Assembly: GCA_900314525.1 (NCBI GenBank)
Contig: OMVN01000026.1
Span: forward strand, 1-58,684
Direction: 5' to 3'
DNA from: an uncultured Eubacteriales bacterium
GTDB lineage: Bacteria; Bacillota; Clostridia; Lachnospirales; Lachnospiraceae
DNA length: 58,684 nucleotides
Part shown: positions 12,455 through 19,709 of the stretch, in pieces
How the letters are laid out: each line of letters begins with the position of its first letter
Position numbering within the stretch: position 1 is the first letter of the stretch
Made by a program: the position numbers and the translations under genes
Notes under the pieces: model-generated
What the model was told of the DNA's origin: nothing
Databases searched by the model: none
The model's input: the letters and a program-made list of their open reading frames with translations, nothing else

Positions 12455-12474
12455 ATTGTTAATCCTCCGTTATT

Positions 12475-12933
12475 CTATATTTCTTCTTCACCTTTTAAAA
12501 TAAGGTCCAGTTTCACAACAAGTTTTTCAAGATATTCATATCCCTGTCCGTAATCCACCAGTTCTCCTCCAAATGGGCTTTCCACATCTATCGCCTCATT
12601 GGTGAACTCCCTAATAGAGTATACGTTAAGTGCATTTGAAAACTTCTCATACACCTGTTTCTTCAGCATATCTGTCATAACTATTATAATAGTGTCATCC
12701 CCAAAATCCTCCGAAACCAGGGCTTGTGATTTTTCATCACCAATTTCTATTCCTTTACTCTTGGCAATTGCTACAGCCTTTGGATTAACTGGTTCATTAA
12801 AGAGAACCACAAATCCTCTTGCTCCTGCCTCTAATTTATTGTCTCCCGGGATATTATTATAAATAGCTTTCGCAAGTATACTTCTGCAAGTACCACCAGT
12901 ACTCACAAAAATCAATTTGTTATATCTGTCCAT
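12475..12933 (-). CDS. LMW protein phosphatase homologue lacking the nucleophile
   Basis: The 152-residue product is a low-molecular-weight phosphatase (YwlE/arsenate reductase fold) homologue. The P-loop reads FVSTGGTCRS (residues 9-18): the nucleophilic cysteine expected at position 11 is Ser (codon AGT), and the usual Asn is Gly14. The general-acid motif D-P-F-G-G reads S-P-F-G-G, with Ser119 in place of Asp. Both catalytic residues are therefore missing although the frame is intact and the loop Arg17 is kept. The neighbours are sua5 and rpiB, exactly where YwlE (protein-arginine phosphatase) is found. It may bind phosphoproteins without hydrolysis. Confidence 0.85.
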   Translation of the reverse strand: MDRYNKLIFVSTGGTCRSILAKAIYNNIPGDNKLEAGARGFVVLFNEPVNPKAVAIAKSKGIEIGDEKSQALVSEDFGDDTIIIVMTDMLKKQVYEKFSNALNVYSIREFTNEAIDVESPFGGELVDYGQGYEYLEKLVVKLDLILKGEEEI

Positions 12934-12945
12934 AAAAACGCCTCA

Positions 12946-13998
12946 CTAAGTATGTATTACCTGATATCCTGCGGCCTTTAGCATTCTGTTCATTATTGCT
13001 GGTCCCAGTTCATCACTTTCAAAACTTTCTCCAAGTATATAGTCAACCTTCATATCGTCAAAACTTCTGAGTACTTTGTATAAACTCTTAGAAATACTCA
13101 GTTCATCTGCCCTGCTTCCTATGGATACAACTTCTCCATAATGATATTTATCCACACTCTCATCGCTGGCTATTATACCCACCTTATATCCTTTATTTAT
13201 ATACTCTCTGGCAATTTCATTAATTTTCTCTGCTACGCTGTCTTTATCCCCTTCGTAAATTGTAAAATCCGCCTTTGGCGCATAGTGTTTATACTTCATT
13301 CCAGGTGCCTTAGGCTTCAATGCTGGGTCTGGTCTTCCAATTATGGCTTTATCCACCTCAACGTGACCAATGACTTCCTCTAACATTCTCTTGTTTATAA
13401 ATCCAGGTCTTAAAATAGTTGGTATATCGGATGTTACATCCACAATCGTAGACTCAATTCCTATTCCAACTTCTCCACCATCTATTACCATGGAAATTTT
13501 TCCATTCAAATCATCCATAACATGTTTTGCAGTAGTAGGACTAGGTCTTCCCGAGGTATTTGCACTAGGTGCAGCAATTAAAACATCTGAATACTCTATA
13601 AGTGTTCTTGCAACCTCATGACTTGGCATTCTGACAGCTACTGTATTAAGTCCTCCAGTTGTTCCATTTGGTACAACATCAGCTTTGTTAAAGATTATTG
13701 TGAGTGGTCCTGGCCAAAACGCATCCATAAGTTTTTTCGCGGCTTCAGGAATTTCCTTCACCACCCTCTTAACCTGCTCAGTATTGCTAACGTGAACTAT
13801 AAGCGGATTATCTGATGGCCTGCCCTTTGCTGCATATATTTTTCTAGACGCATCCTCATTAAGTGCATCTGCTCCAAGTCCATATACTGTCTCTGTAGGA
13901 AAAGCAACCATATCTCCTCTTTTAAGTATTTTGCTTGCTTCTTCTATGACACTCATGTCAATTTCCTGTGGATTAATTTTTCTGTATATTGTTTCCAT
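12946..13998 (-). CDS. sua5: L-threonylcarbamoyladenylate synthase (Sua5)
   Basis: The 350-residue product has the YrdC domain (FPTETVYGLGADAL near residue 37, KGRPSDNPLIVHV, SANTSGRPSPT) and the C-terminal Sua5 domain reached through the PGMKYKHYAP linker. It makes threonylcarbamoyl-AMP for the t6A modification of ANN-decoding tRNAs. It is the first gene of the long operon that runs into atp. An extended -10 promoter lies about 40 bp upstream. Confidence 0.96.
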   Translation of the reverse strand: METIYRKINPQEIDMSVIEEASKILKRGDMVAFPTETVYGLGADALNEDASRKIYAAKGRPSDNPLIVHVSNTEQVKRVVKEIPEAAKKLMDAFWPGPLTIIFNKADVVPNGTTGGLNTVAVRMPSHEVARTLIEYSDVLIAAPSANTSGRPSPTTAKHVMDDLNGKISMVIDGGEVGIGIESTIVDVTSDIPTILRPGFINKRMLEEVIGHVEVDKAIIGRPDPALKPKAPGMKYKHYAPKADFTIYEGDKDSVAEKINEIAREYINKGYKVGIIASDESVDKYHYGEVVSIGSRADELSISKSLYKVLRSFDDMKVDYILGESFESDELGPAIMNRMLKAAGYQVIHT

Positions 13999-14034
13999 TT
14001 CACTTTACCTGACTTTTCATAATATCAAGAAAAC

Positions 14035-14040
14035 ATTATA
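14035..14040 (-). promoter_or_regulatory. Extended -10 promoter before sua5
   Basis: On the minus strand TGTTATAAT (consensus TATAAT with the TG extension) lies 35-40 bases upstream of the sua5 start. No good -35 hexamer is seen 17 bases further, as is common for extended -10 promoters. It is the best visible promoter for the sua5-to-atpC operon. Confidence 0.5.
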
Positions 14041-14078
14041 ACATTACTTATACCAAATTCATATTAAATATTTGTTAA

Positions 14079-14813
14079 TCACTTGTTATATTTGTTTAAA
14101 TTTTGTCCATCAAAATACTTTAATATTCCCTTTAATATTACTTTTGCCATCCTTTCCTGATAAAATTCATCCTTTAAGTTGTTTGCCTCGTTCCAATTTG
14201 ACAAAAATCCGCATTCCACAATAACTGTAGGGCAATTAGATTTTTTTAATATGTAATAAGAGCTGTTCTCCTTGGAGATTCTCTTATTTGTTGTGTCTAA
14301 TTCTTCTTTTATTTCATTCTGAATTATATTCGCCAAGTTTTTCCCTTGTTCTGATGAAGAATGATAAAAAACCTGAGCTCCATGTATATCTCCACCATTG
14401 TAACTATTCTGATGTATACTTACACATATGTCTGCATCCGATTCATTAATAATACTAGCTCTGTTATACATATCTGTTTTCTTTTTGTTTCCTGTATTTC
14501 CACCCGAAAGATCTGTATCTGTATCCCTTGTCATAACGATTTTAATCCCTTTTTTTTCACATTCTTTCTTAAGTTTCAATGCAATCTTAAGGTTAATGTC
14601 CTTTTCATTTTCTTTATTTATCCCTATTTTTCCAGGATCAAATCCTCCATGTCCCGGATCAATTACAATCACCTTGTCCTTATACTGATTTTTTGTGCTT
14701 TCATTACTTGCAGAAGCCAGAATATTATAAATAGAAAAATTGTAACATACACTGATGATTATTATCATGACTATCAATATTATTCCCATTATTTTTTCTA
14801 TTTTCTGTTTCAA
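14079..14813 (-). CDS. cwlD: N-acetylmuramoyl-L-alanine amidase, CwlD-like
   Basis: The 244-residue product has a signal anchor (residues 9-33) and an Amidase_3 domain. The VIVIDPGHGGFDPG zinc-site strand is at about 48-61, an acidic ligand follows in the NEKDINL helix, and SIHQNS and the VIVECGFLSN motif with its catalytic Glu come later. Size and single-domain build match CwlD, which cleaves peptides off cortex muramic acid during spore formation; a vegetative wall amidase is the alternative. The catalytic and zinc residues appear intact. Confidence 0.85.
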   Translation of the reverse strand: MKQKIEKIMGIILIVMIIIISVCYNFSIYNILASASNESTKNQYKDKVIVIDPGHGGFDPGKIGINKENEKDINLKIALKLKKECEKKGIKIVMTRDTDTDLSGGNTGNKKKTDMYNRASIINESDADICVSIHQNSYNGGDIHGAQVFYHSSSEQGKNLANIIQNEIKEELDTTNKRISKENSSYYILKKSNCPTVIVECGFLSNWNEANNLKDEFYQERMAKVILKGILKYFDGQNLNKYNK

Positions 14814-14902
14814 ACAATACCGCCTATGCCTTTTTATAGTATACTATGTTCAGCCAAGCCTTATATATGTATATTTTAGTATTTTCTCGGTTTATATATA
14901 AT

Positions 14903-14966
14903 TAACCCCAAATTACTCAGACTTTTCCAATTATATTCAGGGGGATTGTCTTTGTTATTTGGGGTT
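14903..14966. repeat. Inverted repeat between cwlD and the GH18 gene
   Basis: A perfect 10-bp arm (AACCCCAAAT, about 14903-14912) pairs with its complement at 14957-14966; AT-rich flanks extend the pairing. Within the 44-bp loop there is a second weaker pair (CAAT...ATTG). There is no T-tract, so it is not a typical terminator, though it follows the GH18 stop codon on the minus strand. Confidence 0.5.
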
Positions 14967-14973
14967 ATATAAT

Positions 14974-16695
14974 TTAATTTACATATTTAATAATTGTATT
15001 CCATATATCCTTGTTCTCGTATCCCAGTCTCCATGCTGCGACTCCTGCAAGGTTATCCTGTCCAATCAGTTCAAGCTTTTTCTCAATAGACATTGAATCT
15101 TCAAGCCAAATTCTCACTGTTTCGCCAGCGCCATTAGTGTATTCTCCATAATTCTGTCCGCATTCATCTACCCACCAAGGTGTTACTCCATTTGATGCAA
15201 GTGTCTTTGATGCTGTGTCCATATCAATTGTCTGGCTATCTGTCACATTTCCATCCACATTCTCTTTAAATAACCTGGTATAGAATGGAATACCAAGTAC
15301 TACCTTTGTCGAATCCACACTCTCAATTACAGTCTGCATTCCACTTGTAACCCATGGAAGTGATGCTACAGAGCCTGCACCGGACGCTACTCCCCAGTGC
15401 TCATCATATGCCATTATAATAACATAATCTACTGTCTCTCCCTGAGCTTTCAAATTGTAATACAAGTTGCCTGGAACAGGTATTTTGTCATCTACTGATA
15501 AAATAATTCCATTAATTCTGCATTTTACTGACAATTCCCTGATAAATTCTATATAATCATCAGCTATCTCTGGTTTTATATACTCAAAGTCTACATTAAT
15601 TCCATCTATATCATACTGGATGGCATCAGCTATAAGCTGGTTAATTATCTTCTCTCTCTTAGATGTATATGTGAATATCTGTGTATTGTCTGATGTATCA
15701 GACTGATCATCTATAGCTGCCCAAACCTGTAATCCAATAAGGTGTGCCCTCTGAATGTAGGCAGAATCTGCATAACATGACATATTTCCGTCATTATCTG
15801 TTATTCTATACCACTGTGGTGATACAACATTTAATCCTCTAGTATTAGTCACAAGATCAACCAGCTGATTGTTTGCCACAGTATTATTCACTGCCTGCCA
15901 TGCCAAGTTTACCTTACCCGGAAGCCTCTTGCTTGTATATTCAGGTTCTTTGAATGTACTCTGCAATTTCTTTGTTGTTCTACCCTTAAGAGAAGAATTC
16001 TCTACATATCCAAAATGTCCGTCATCTGTATATACATATGACCATTTCCCCTTGCTCTCAGTAATTGTTACATCATGTTTCTTAACTGAGGTATATAAAA
16101 TATCTGCTTTGATATTTGCTTTCTTTCTGAGTTTAACTGATTTTGAAATCTTTGCCACATCTACGTCTGTATTCCATTTATTTGTAATGCATACCCTCGA
16201 TGGATTCTTATAATATGCACACTTTATGTTAGAATACTGACTTACAAAATCCATTGCTATATATACTTTATTGCCATTAGTTTTTACTATCTGGTAATCA
16301 ACAGTATTCTCTGTCTTAGTTACCTCATACACATTGCTTCCAACGGAAACTTTTACTATATCTGTTGGCAGTGTATATAGCAATAAATTCTCATTATTGT
16401 CCCAGTAAAATCTGTCATTAAGTTCATCTTTGACAAAGTTATACTCTAAATATACTACTCCGTCCTCTACCATAGCCCTACTGTCTGAGAGCTTATTCTG
16501 TAGAAGTATTGCCGCCTGTTTATCCTTATCTATATCGCTTTCATTTTCAAATCCATATATCTTCATAAGTTCTGCAGCTGTAACAAACTTCTTGGAAGGT
16601 GTATATTTACTAATATAAATCGCTGCCACTATTGCCAATACTAATAATACTACTATTACCGCAGCATATGGAAAAGAACTCTTACGTTTCTTCAT
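14974..16695 (-). CDS. GH18-family glycosidase with SH3 domain, membrane anchored
   Basis: The 573-residue product has a signal anchor (residues 9-29), then a beta-rich stalk resembling copper-amine-oxidase-N-type domains (about 40-175). An SH3b domain follows (about 182-240, VKLRKKANIKADILYTS), and then a GH18 domain (about 260-573). The GH18 motif is DGINVDFE (364-371) with catalytic Glu371, the form found in YaaH/SleL-type spore and wall hydrolases. It probably cleaves N-acetylglucosaminyl linkages of peptidoglycan outside the cell. It has an AAGGAGG ribosome site and its own promoter at 16725-16753. Confidence 0.88.
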   Translation of the reverse strand: MKKRKSSFPYAAVIVVLLVLAIVAAIYISKYTPSKKFVTAAELMKIYGFENESDIDKDKQAAILLQNKLSDSRAMVEDGVVYLEYNFVKDELNDRFYWDNNENLLLYTLPTDIVKVSVGSNVYEVTKTENTVDYQIVKTNGNKVYIAMDFVSQYSNIKCAYYKNPSRVCITNKWNTDVDVAKISKSVKLRKKANIKADILYTSVKKHDVTITESKGKWSYVYTDDGHFGYVENSSLKGRTTKKLQSTFKEPEYTSKRLPGKVNLAWQAVNNTVANNQLVDLVTNTRGLNVVSPQWYRITDNDGNMSCYADSAYIQRAHLIGLQVWAAIDDQSDTSDNTQIFTYTSKREKIINQLIADAIQYDIDGINVDFEYIKPEIADDYIEFIRELSVKCRINGIILSVDDKIPVPGNLYYNLKAQGETVDYVIIMAYDEHWGVASGAGSVASLPWVTSGMQTVIESVDSTKVVLGIPFYTRLFKENVDGNVTDSQTIDMDTASKTLASNGVTPWWVDECGQNYGEYTNGAGETVRIWLEDSMSIEKKLELIGQDNLAGVAAWRLGYENKDIWNTIIKYVN

Positions 16696-16724
16696 GGTTT
16701 GTTCCTCCTTAGTGATAATAGATT

Positions 16725-16753
16725 ATTATAACATCAAAAGTCACAGTAGTCAT
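16725..16753 (-). promoter_or_regulatory. Sigma-A-type promoter of the GH18 gene
   Basis: On the minus strand ATGACT (16748-16753) and TATAAT (16725-16730) are separated by 17 bases, 30-60 bp upstream of the GH18 start. The -35 is 4/6 and the -10 perfect. Confidence 0.55.
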
Positions 16754-16764
16754 CTTTTTTTTAT

Positions 16765-17049
16765 ATGACCTGGAAGTTGTTCTGATAAATCTCAAATAGT
16801 AGTGTTTTTTATCTTTCCTCAGATTATTACTCCCAGGCCATCCCCTGTCTGTGATATATTATATGCCTTCAATGCCTGATGACCCATATAATATTTTATA
16901 CTCCTTGCGATATCTCCATGTGTGTATTAAGGTAATGGCCACCACAGCCCGGCAGAGCCTTTAATGCATCACAAAATAACAATCCCCTTATTAATTCGGC
17001 CCACGCCTTACCCTCACAGATATATACTCACCCCTCCTTTTCATATCGT
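16765..17049 (-). ncRNA. Candidate structured RNA, family not identified
   Basis: The 530-bp gap between the GH18 gene and mecA holds a comparatively GC-rich block that starts just after a near-perfect promoter and has no ORF or ribosome-site context. Hairpins on the minus strand: an 11-bp helix of 16829-16839 with 16767-16777; a perfect 10-bp helix 16885-16894 with 16856-16865 enclosing a 19-nt loop; a 7-bp helix 17014-17020 with 16848-16854 that encloses the middle; and a TTAAAGG/CCTTAA pair near 16930-16965. Size about 285 nt is an estimate; the 3' end has no clear terminator. It is too long for an SD-type riboswitch of the GH18 gene. 6S RNA or raiA-motif RNA are possible, but I see no signature that decides. 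Confidence 0.5.
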
Positions 17050-17055
17050 ATGAAA

Positions 17056-17084
17056 ATTATAATTCATATTTTATTTTTAGTCAA
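17056..17084 (-). promoter_or_regulatory. Strong promoter of the candidate RNA
   Basis: On the minus strand TTGACT (17079-17084), a 17-base spacer and a perfect TATAAT (17056-17061). Predicted transcription starts near 17049. It is divergent from the mecA promoter. Confidence 0.8.
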
Positions 17085-17164
17085 CATCTTTTTAATATTT
17101 ATTGCAACTTTTTATTTTTGTTGTTGTCTGTAATATATTACCTGTATATTTATAATATTTTAAC

Positions 17165-17194
17165 TTTACATTATGAATACGAATAAGTTATACT
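17165..17194 (+). promoter_or_regulatory. Promoter of mecA
   Basis: TTTACA (17165-17170), an 18-base spacer and TATACT (17189-17194), each 5/6 to consensus, 35 bases before the mecA start. Confidence 0.65.
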
Positions 17195-17229
17195 ATCACT
17201 ACTAATTTAGTTTCCAAGGAGATGTTACG

Positions 17230-17991
17230 ATGAATTACGAAAAATCAAATGATCATCAGATTCGATTTTTCCTTGATAAGAGCGATTTAATCAATAGAAA
17301 AATCGATATCTCAAATCTTACATATGGCTCTGATCAGGCCAGAAAATTATTTGATGAAATATCTGCAATTGCGGATAGCGAGTTTAATTTCGACACAGCA
17401 AACAGTGCTGTTTCCATAGAGGCCATACCTGTTTCCGAAGATTCTCTTGTTGTTATACTTTCCAAAGAACCTGAACCAGATCAAATTGACACAAGGTTCT
17501 CAAAATTCACACCTACTAAGGAAGATATCGAGGAGGCCACCGGAGAATTTTCTGACAAATCATTAAAATCGGCAAACGATATTCTCAATCTTTTGTCCTC
17601 CTTTAAGGACACACTGTCAAGCATCAGAGATGAGTCGGATAATAGTACTCAAAACAAGGAGGAAGTTCCCGATATTACTGTTCCTTCAAAGGATACCAAA
17701 AAGAATATTTATATTGTCTTCAAATTTGACAACATGGACAAATTAATTGATTTATCACATATTATTGTAAGCAAATACAAAGGTACTAGCAGTGTGTACG
17801 AAAAAGATAATGCATTTTATCTTATCATCAACAATAAATCAGTTGATGATATCACATTTAATCAGATATGTAACATATCGTGTGAATTCGGCGAAAACGC
17901 CTCATCAAGTACATATTCTGTTAATTTTATAACTGAATATTTTAATCCAGTTATAAAGAGGGGTGCCATAAAGGATCTGGCATCAATATAA
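17230..17991 (+). CDS. mecA: Adaptor protein MecA
   Basis: The 253-residue product matches MecA in both halves. The N-terminal domain has QIRFFLDKSDL, the LTYGSDQARKLFDEI helix and the SIEAIPVSEDSLVVILSK strand followed by DTRFSKFTP. After an acidic linker, the C-terminal domain (about residues 155-253) has YIVFKFDNMDKLIDLS. MecA recruits substrates to ClpC for degradation. The AAGGAGATG ribosome site and upstream promoter support the start. It stands alone, divergent from the candidate RNA, and is followed by tandem hairpins. Confidence 0.93.
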   Translation: MNYEKSNDHQIRFFLDKSDLINRKIDISNLTYGSDQARKLFDEISAIADSEFNFDTANSAVSIEAIPVSEDSLVVILSKEPEPDQIDTRFSKFTPTKEDIEEATGEFSDKSLKSANDILNLLSSFKDTLSSIRDESDNSTQNKEEVPDITVPSKDTKKNIYIVFKFDNMDKLIDLSHIIVSKYKGTSSVYEKDNAFYLIINNKSVDDITFNQICNISCEFGENASSSTYSVNFITEYFNPVIKRGAIKDLASI

Positions 17992-18089
17992 AACTTTCTT
18001 AATAGCAAAATCAAACTGATATTTATTTTAATTTTTATAGTCTTGCTTATTCCTCTTAATGTATTTTATTAAGGATAACTTAAACCTCT

Positions 18090-18132
18090 ACCTCCAATTT
18101 AGCCATTTTCGCTATTTGGAGGTATATTTTTT
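18090..18132 (+). terminator. Hairpin 1 of a tandem pair, terminator of mecA
   Basis: An 8-bp ACCTCCAA/TTGGAGGT stem (18090-18097 with 18116-18123), extended by AGC/GCT inside, is followed by TATATTTTTT. It is about 100 bp after the mecA stop. Confidence 0.65.
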
Positions 18133-18153
18133 AGATACATGATTTAGTCTCTA

Positions 18154-18185
18154 CCTCCAAATTAGCTATTTTCACTATTTGGAGG
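18154..18185. repeat. Hairpin 2, near-copy of hairpin 1
   Basis: CCTCCAAAT (18154-18162) pairs with ATTTGGAGG (18177-18185). It differs from hairpin 1 at only a few bases, including a compensating position, and so is a tandem duplication about 63 bp apart. It has no T-tract on the plus strand. Confidence 0.7.
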
Positions 18186-18230
18186 CAAAAAAACAGACTT
18201 GCATCGAAAATTGCCAATGCAAGTCTGTTT
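18184..18230 (-). terminator. Terminator of the DUF1858 gene
   Basis: A perfect 14-bp stem (18191-18204 with 18217-18230) is followed on the minus strand by a run of seven Ts. It lies about 85 bp after the stop of the DUF1858 gene. The stem is also followed by seven Ts a little further on the plus strand, so it may work both ways. Confidence 0.85.
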
Positions 18231-18315
18231 ATAACGATTTTTTTAACCCATTTCAGGGACTTATTCAATATCAGTATTTTATTTGCGGGTATCTGTGCTA
18301 CCCATTGTTTTAAAA

Positions 18316-18519
18316 TTATTTATCAGCAAGGAAATCATTTATCTGAACTAATAATTCATCAGGATTGATTCCATGTACTAAAGCTGCCTCTTCAATGCTC
18401 TCACCCTGTGAAGCTGGGCAACCTACGCAGTGCATTCCTGCTTCCATAAGAATTGGTATAACACCTGCATTTATCTGTATTAAATCGCCAATAAGTATAT
18501 CTTTCTCAACTTTTGCCAT
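18316..18519 (-). CDS. DUF1858 protein (redox-disulfide type)
   Basis: A 67-residue protein of the DUF1858 family, recognisable from VEKDILIGDLIQINAGVIPIL, the HCVGCPAS motif with a CxxC pair (Cys31, Cys34) and the EAALVHGI segment. Such proteins are often linked to hybrid-cluster or other redox proteins; the exact role is unknown. A ferredoxin gene is encoded divergently about 200 bp away, consistent with redox function but not proof. The promoter side faces the ferredoxin promoter. Confidence 0.88.
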   Translation of the reverse strand: MAKVEKDILIGDLIQINAGVIPILMEAGMHCVGCPASQGESIEEAALVHGINPDELLVQINDFLADK

Positions 18520-18654
18520 TATTTTTATTCCTCCAATGTTAAATTTGTTTAGTAATTATATAACAGCAATTTATATATTGCAAGTTATGTAAATTAACTT
18601 TATTGTTTTTTATAGTTTTTCCACAAATTACACCATTTGTTTAGACAAAACCAC

Positions 18655-18683
18655 TTGAATAGTTTACCCATTTGTATTAGAAT
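18655..18683 (+). promoter_or_regulatory. Promoter of the ferredoxin gene
   Basis: TTGAAT (18655-18660), a 17-base spacer and TAGAAT (18678-18683). The ribosome site AAAAGGAGG follows about 22 bases later. Confidence 0.7.
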
Positions 18684-18717
18684 ATATTTACGATTAAGAT
18701 AAAAGGAGGATTTTACT

Positions 18718-18888
18718 ATGGCACGTGTTATTAACGATGGTTGTTTATTATGCGGAGCTTGTGCAGGTGTTTGCCCAGTAGGAGCTATCTCTGAAGGTCC
18801 TGACAAGTATGTTATCGATGCTGATTCTTGTATCGATTGTGGCGCATGTGAAGGTGGATGCCCAGCAGGCGTTATCTCAGAAGAATAA
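18718..18888 (+). CDS. 2[4Fe-4S] clostridial-type ferredoxin
   Basis: A 56-residue protein with two Cys-x2-Cys-x2-Cys-x3-Cys-Pro motifs: Cys9, 12, 15, 19 and Cys38, 41, 44, 48. Each half ends in a Pro after the last Cys, and the halves are related by duplication, as in clostridial ferredoxins. It carries electrons at low potential between enzymes such as pyruvate:ferredoxin oxidoreductase, Rnf and hydrogenases. The AAAAGGAGG site is 8 bases before the ATG. Codon use is notably higher in GC than its surroundings, as expected for a highly expressed gene. A strong terminator follows. Confidence 0.97.
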   Translation: MARVINDGCLLCGACAGVCPVGAISEGPDKYVIDADSCIDCGACEGGCPAGVISEE

Positions 18889-18906
18889 TCTTTTCGATAC
18901 ATATGG

Positions 18907-18938
18907 CCCGGCTTATAATAGCCGGGTCTTTATTTTTT
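18907..18938 (+). terminator. Terminator of the ferredoxin gene
   Basis: A GC-rich 7-bp stem CCCGGCT/AGCCGGG (18907-18913 with 18920-18926) with a 6-base loop is followed by TCTTTATTTTTT. The right arm lies within the last codons of the convergent MerR-like gene. Confidence 0.92.
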
Positions 18939-19602
18939 CCACAAAACCTCTGGATTTCTGATTTTTCTCCCTGTTTAATGCCTGGTAATTTCTTATTGTC
19001 TCATCCAGCTTTTTATATCTCTCTTCATCTTTTTGTTCTCTCATCTGCATCAGGTAATCCATTTCCTTTATCAAATTATCTGATACTTTGTCCCCAACTT
19101 CCTGACCTAACAGCCTGTTGTTTTCCTTAAGTGCGTTTGCCACAACATCTGAAAGTATTCTCTGAAACTGCTCTAGCTTGCTCTCCTTGGAATTTATACC
19201 TATTTCTGTATTTTCCCTGGCAGGCTCACTTACTCTCTGTAAAAGTTCCTGTTTCAGAACTTCACTGCTATTTGACTTTAATTCTTTTTGATTAACATCG
19301 CCTGATTCCCTGCTATCTTCCAATTTATCTTCCCTGTTTTCTGATTGCCTGTCCGAATTTATTTCCATAAGTTCCGGAAGAAGCATTTTAATCGCCTTTA
19401 GCTGAAAACCGCTTTCTTTTAAATCTTTTATTTTTTTAAAAAGTTCTACATAGTAATCTGTATAATAACGGTGTCCCAACTCGTTTCTAGGTATTTCAAT
19501 TTCTAATTCTTCTTCCCAGTATCTTAGAACGTGAGATTCCACGTCAATTATCTTAGCCGCATCTGAAATTATGTATCTTTTTTCACCCAAATTAATATTC
19601 AT
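18913..19602 (-). CDS. MerR-type DNA-binding protein
   Basis: The 229-residue product starts at the ATG at 19600-19602 with GGAGG five bases upstream. The N-terminal domain (about residues 8-75) is a MerR-type winged helix: YIISDAAKIIDVESHVLRYWEEE, then RYYTDYYVELFKKIKDLKESGFQLKAI. The rest is a charged, mostly helical region likely to form a coiled coil, ending RGFVEKIKTRLL. There are no ligand-binding cysteines. A domain layout like RacA or MerR-like chromosome proteins is possible. The gene ends inside the ferredoxin terminator on the opposite strand. Confidence 0.75.
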   Translation of the reverse strand: MNINLGEKRYIISDAAKIIDVESHVLRYWEEELEIEIPRNELGHRYYTDYYVELFKKIKDLKESGFQLKAIKMLLPELMEINSDRQSENREDKLEDSRESGDVNQKELKSNSSEVLKQELLQRVSEPARENTEIGINSKESKLEQFQRILSDVVANALKENNRLLGQEVGDKVSDNLIKEMDYLMQMREQKDEERYKKLDETIRNYQALNREKNQKSRGFVEKIKTRLL

Positions 19603-19662
19603 AACTGCCTCCATTTAATTATTTTCCCTAGAACCAAATAGATTGGCTCATCCTATAAGCAC

Positions 19663-19701
19663 AAAAATACCACATTAATATCAATGCATCAATGTGGTAT
19701 T
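19663..19701 (-). terminator. Terminator of dnaB
   Basis: An 11-bp stem (19666-19676 with 19691-19701) is followed by about five Ts on the minus strand. It directly follows the dnaB stop codon. Confidence 0.75.
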
Positions 19702-19709
19702 CCATAATT

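Noticed and set aside
14903-14966. Terminator of the GH18 gene
   Set aside because: The 10-bp arms enclose a 44-bp loop and no T-tract follows, so I list it only as an inverted repeat.
16765-17049. T-box, c-di-GMP or cobalamin riboswitch for the GH18 gene
   Set aside because: I found none of the conserved cores of these riboswitches, and the gene has its own promoter downstream of the element.
18600-18902. Minus-strand ORF of 100 codons over the ferredoxin gene
   Set aside because: It is a shadow of the ferredoxin coding sequence, with no ribosome site. The plus-strand frame has eight well placed cysteines, a promoter and a terminator.
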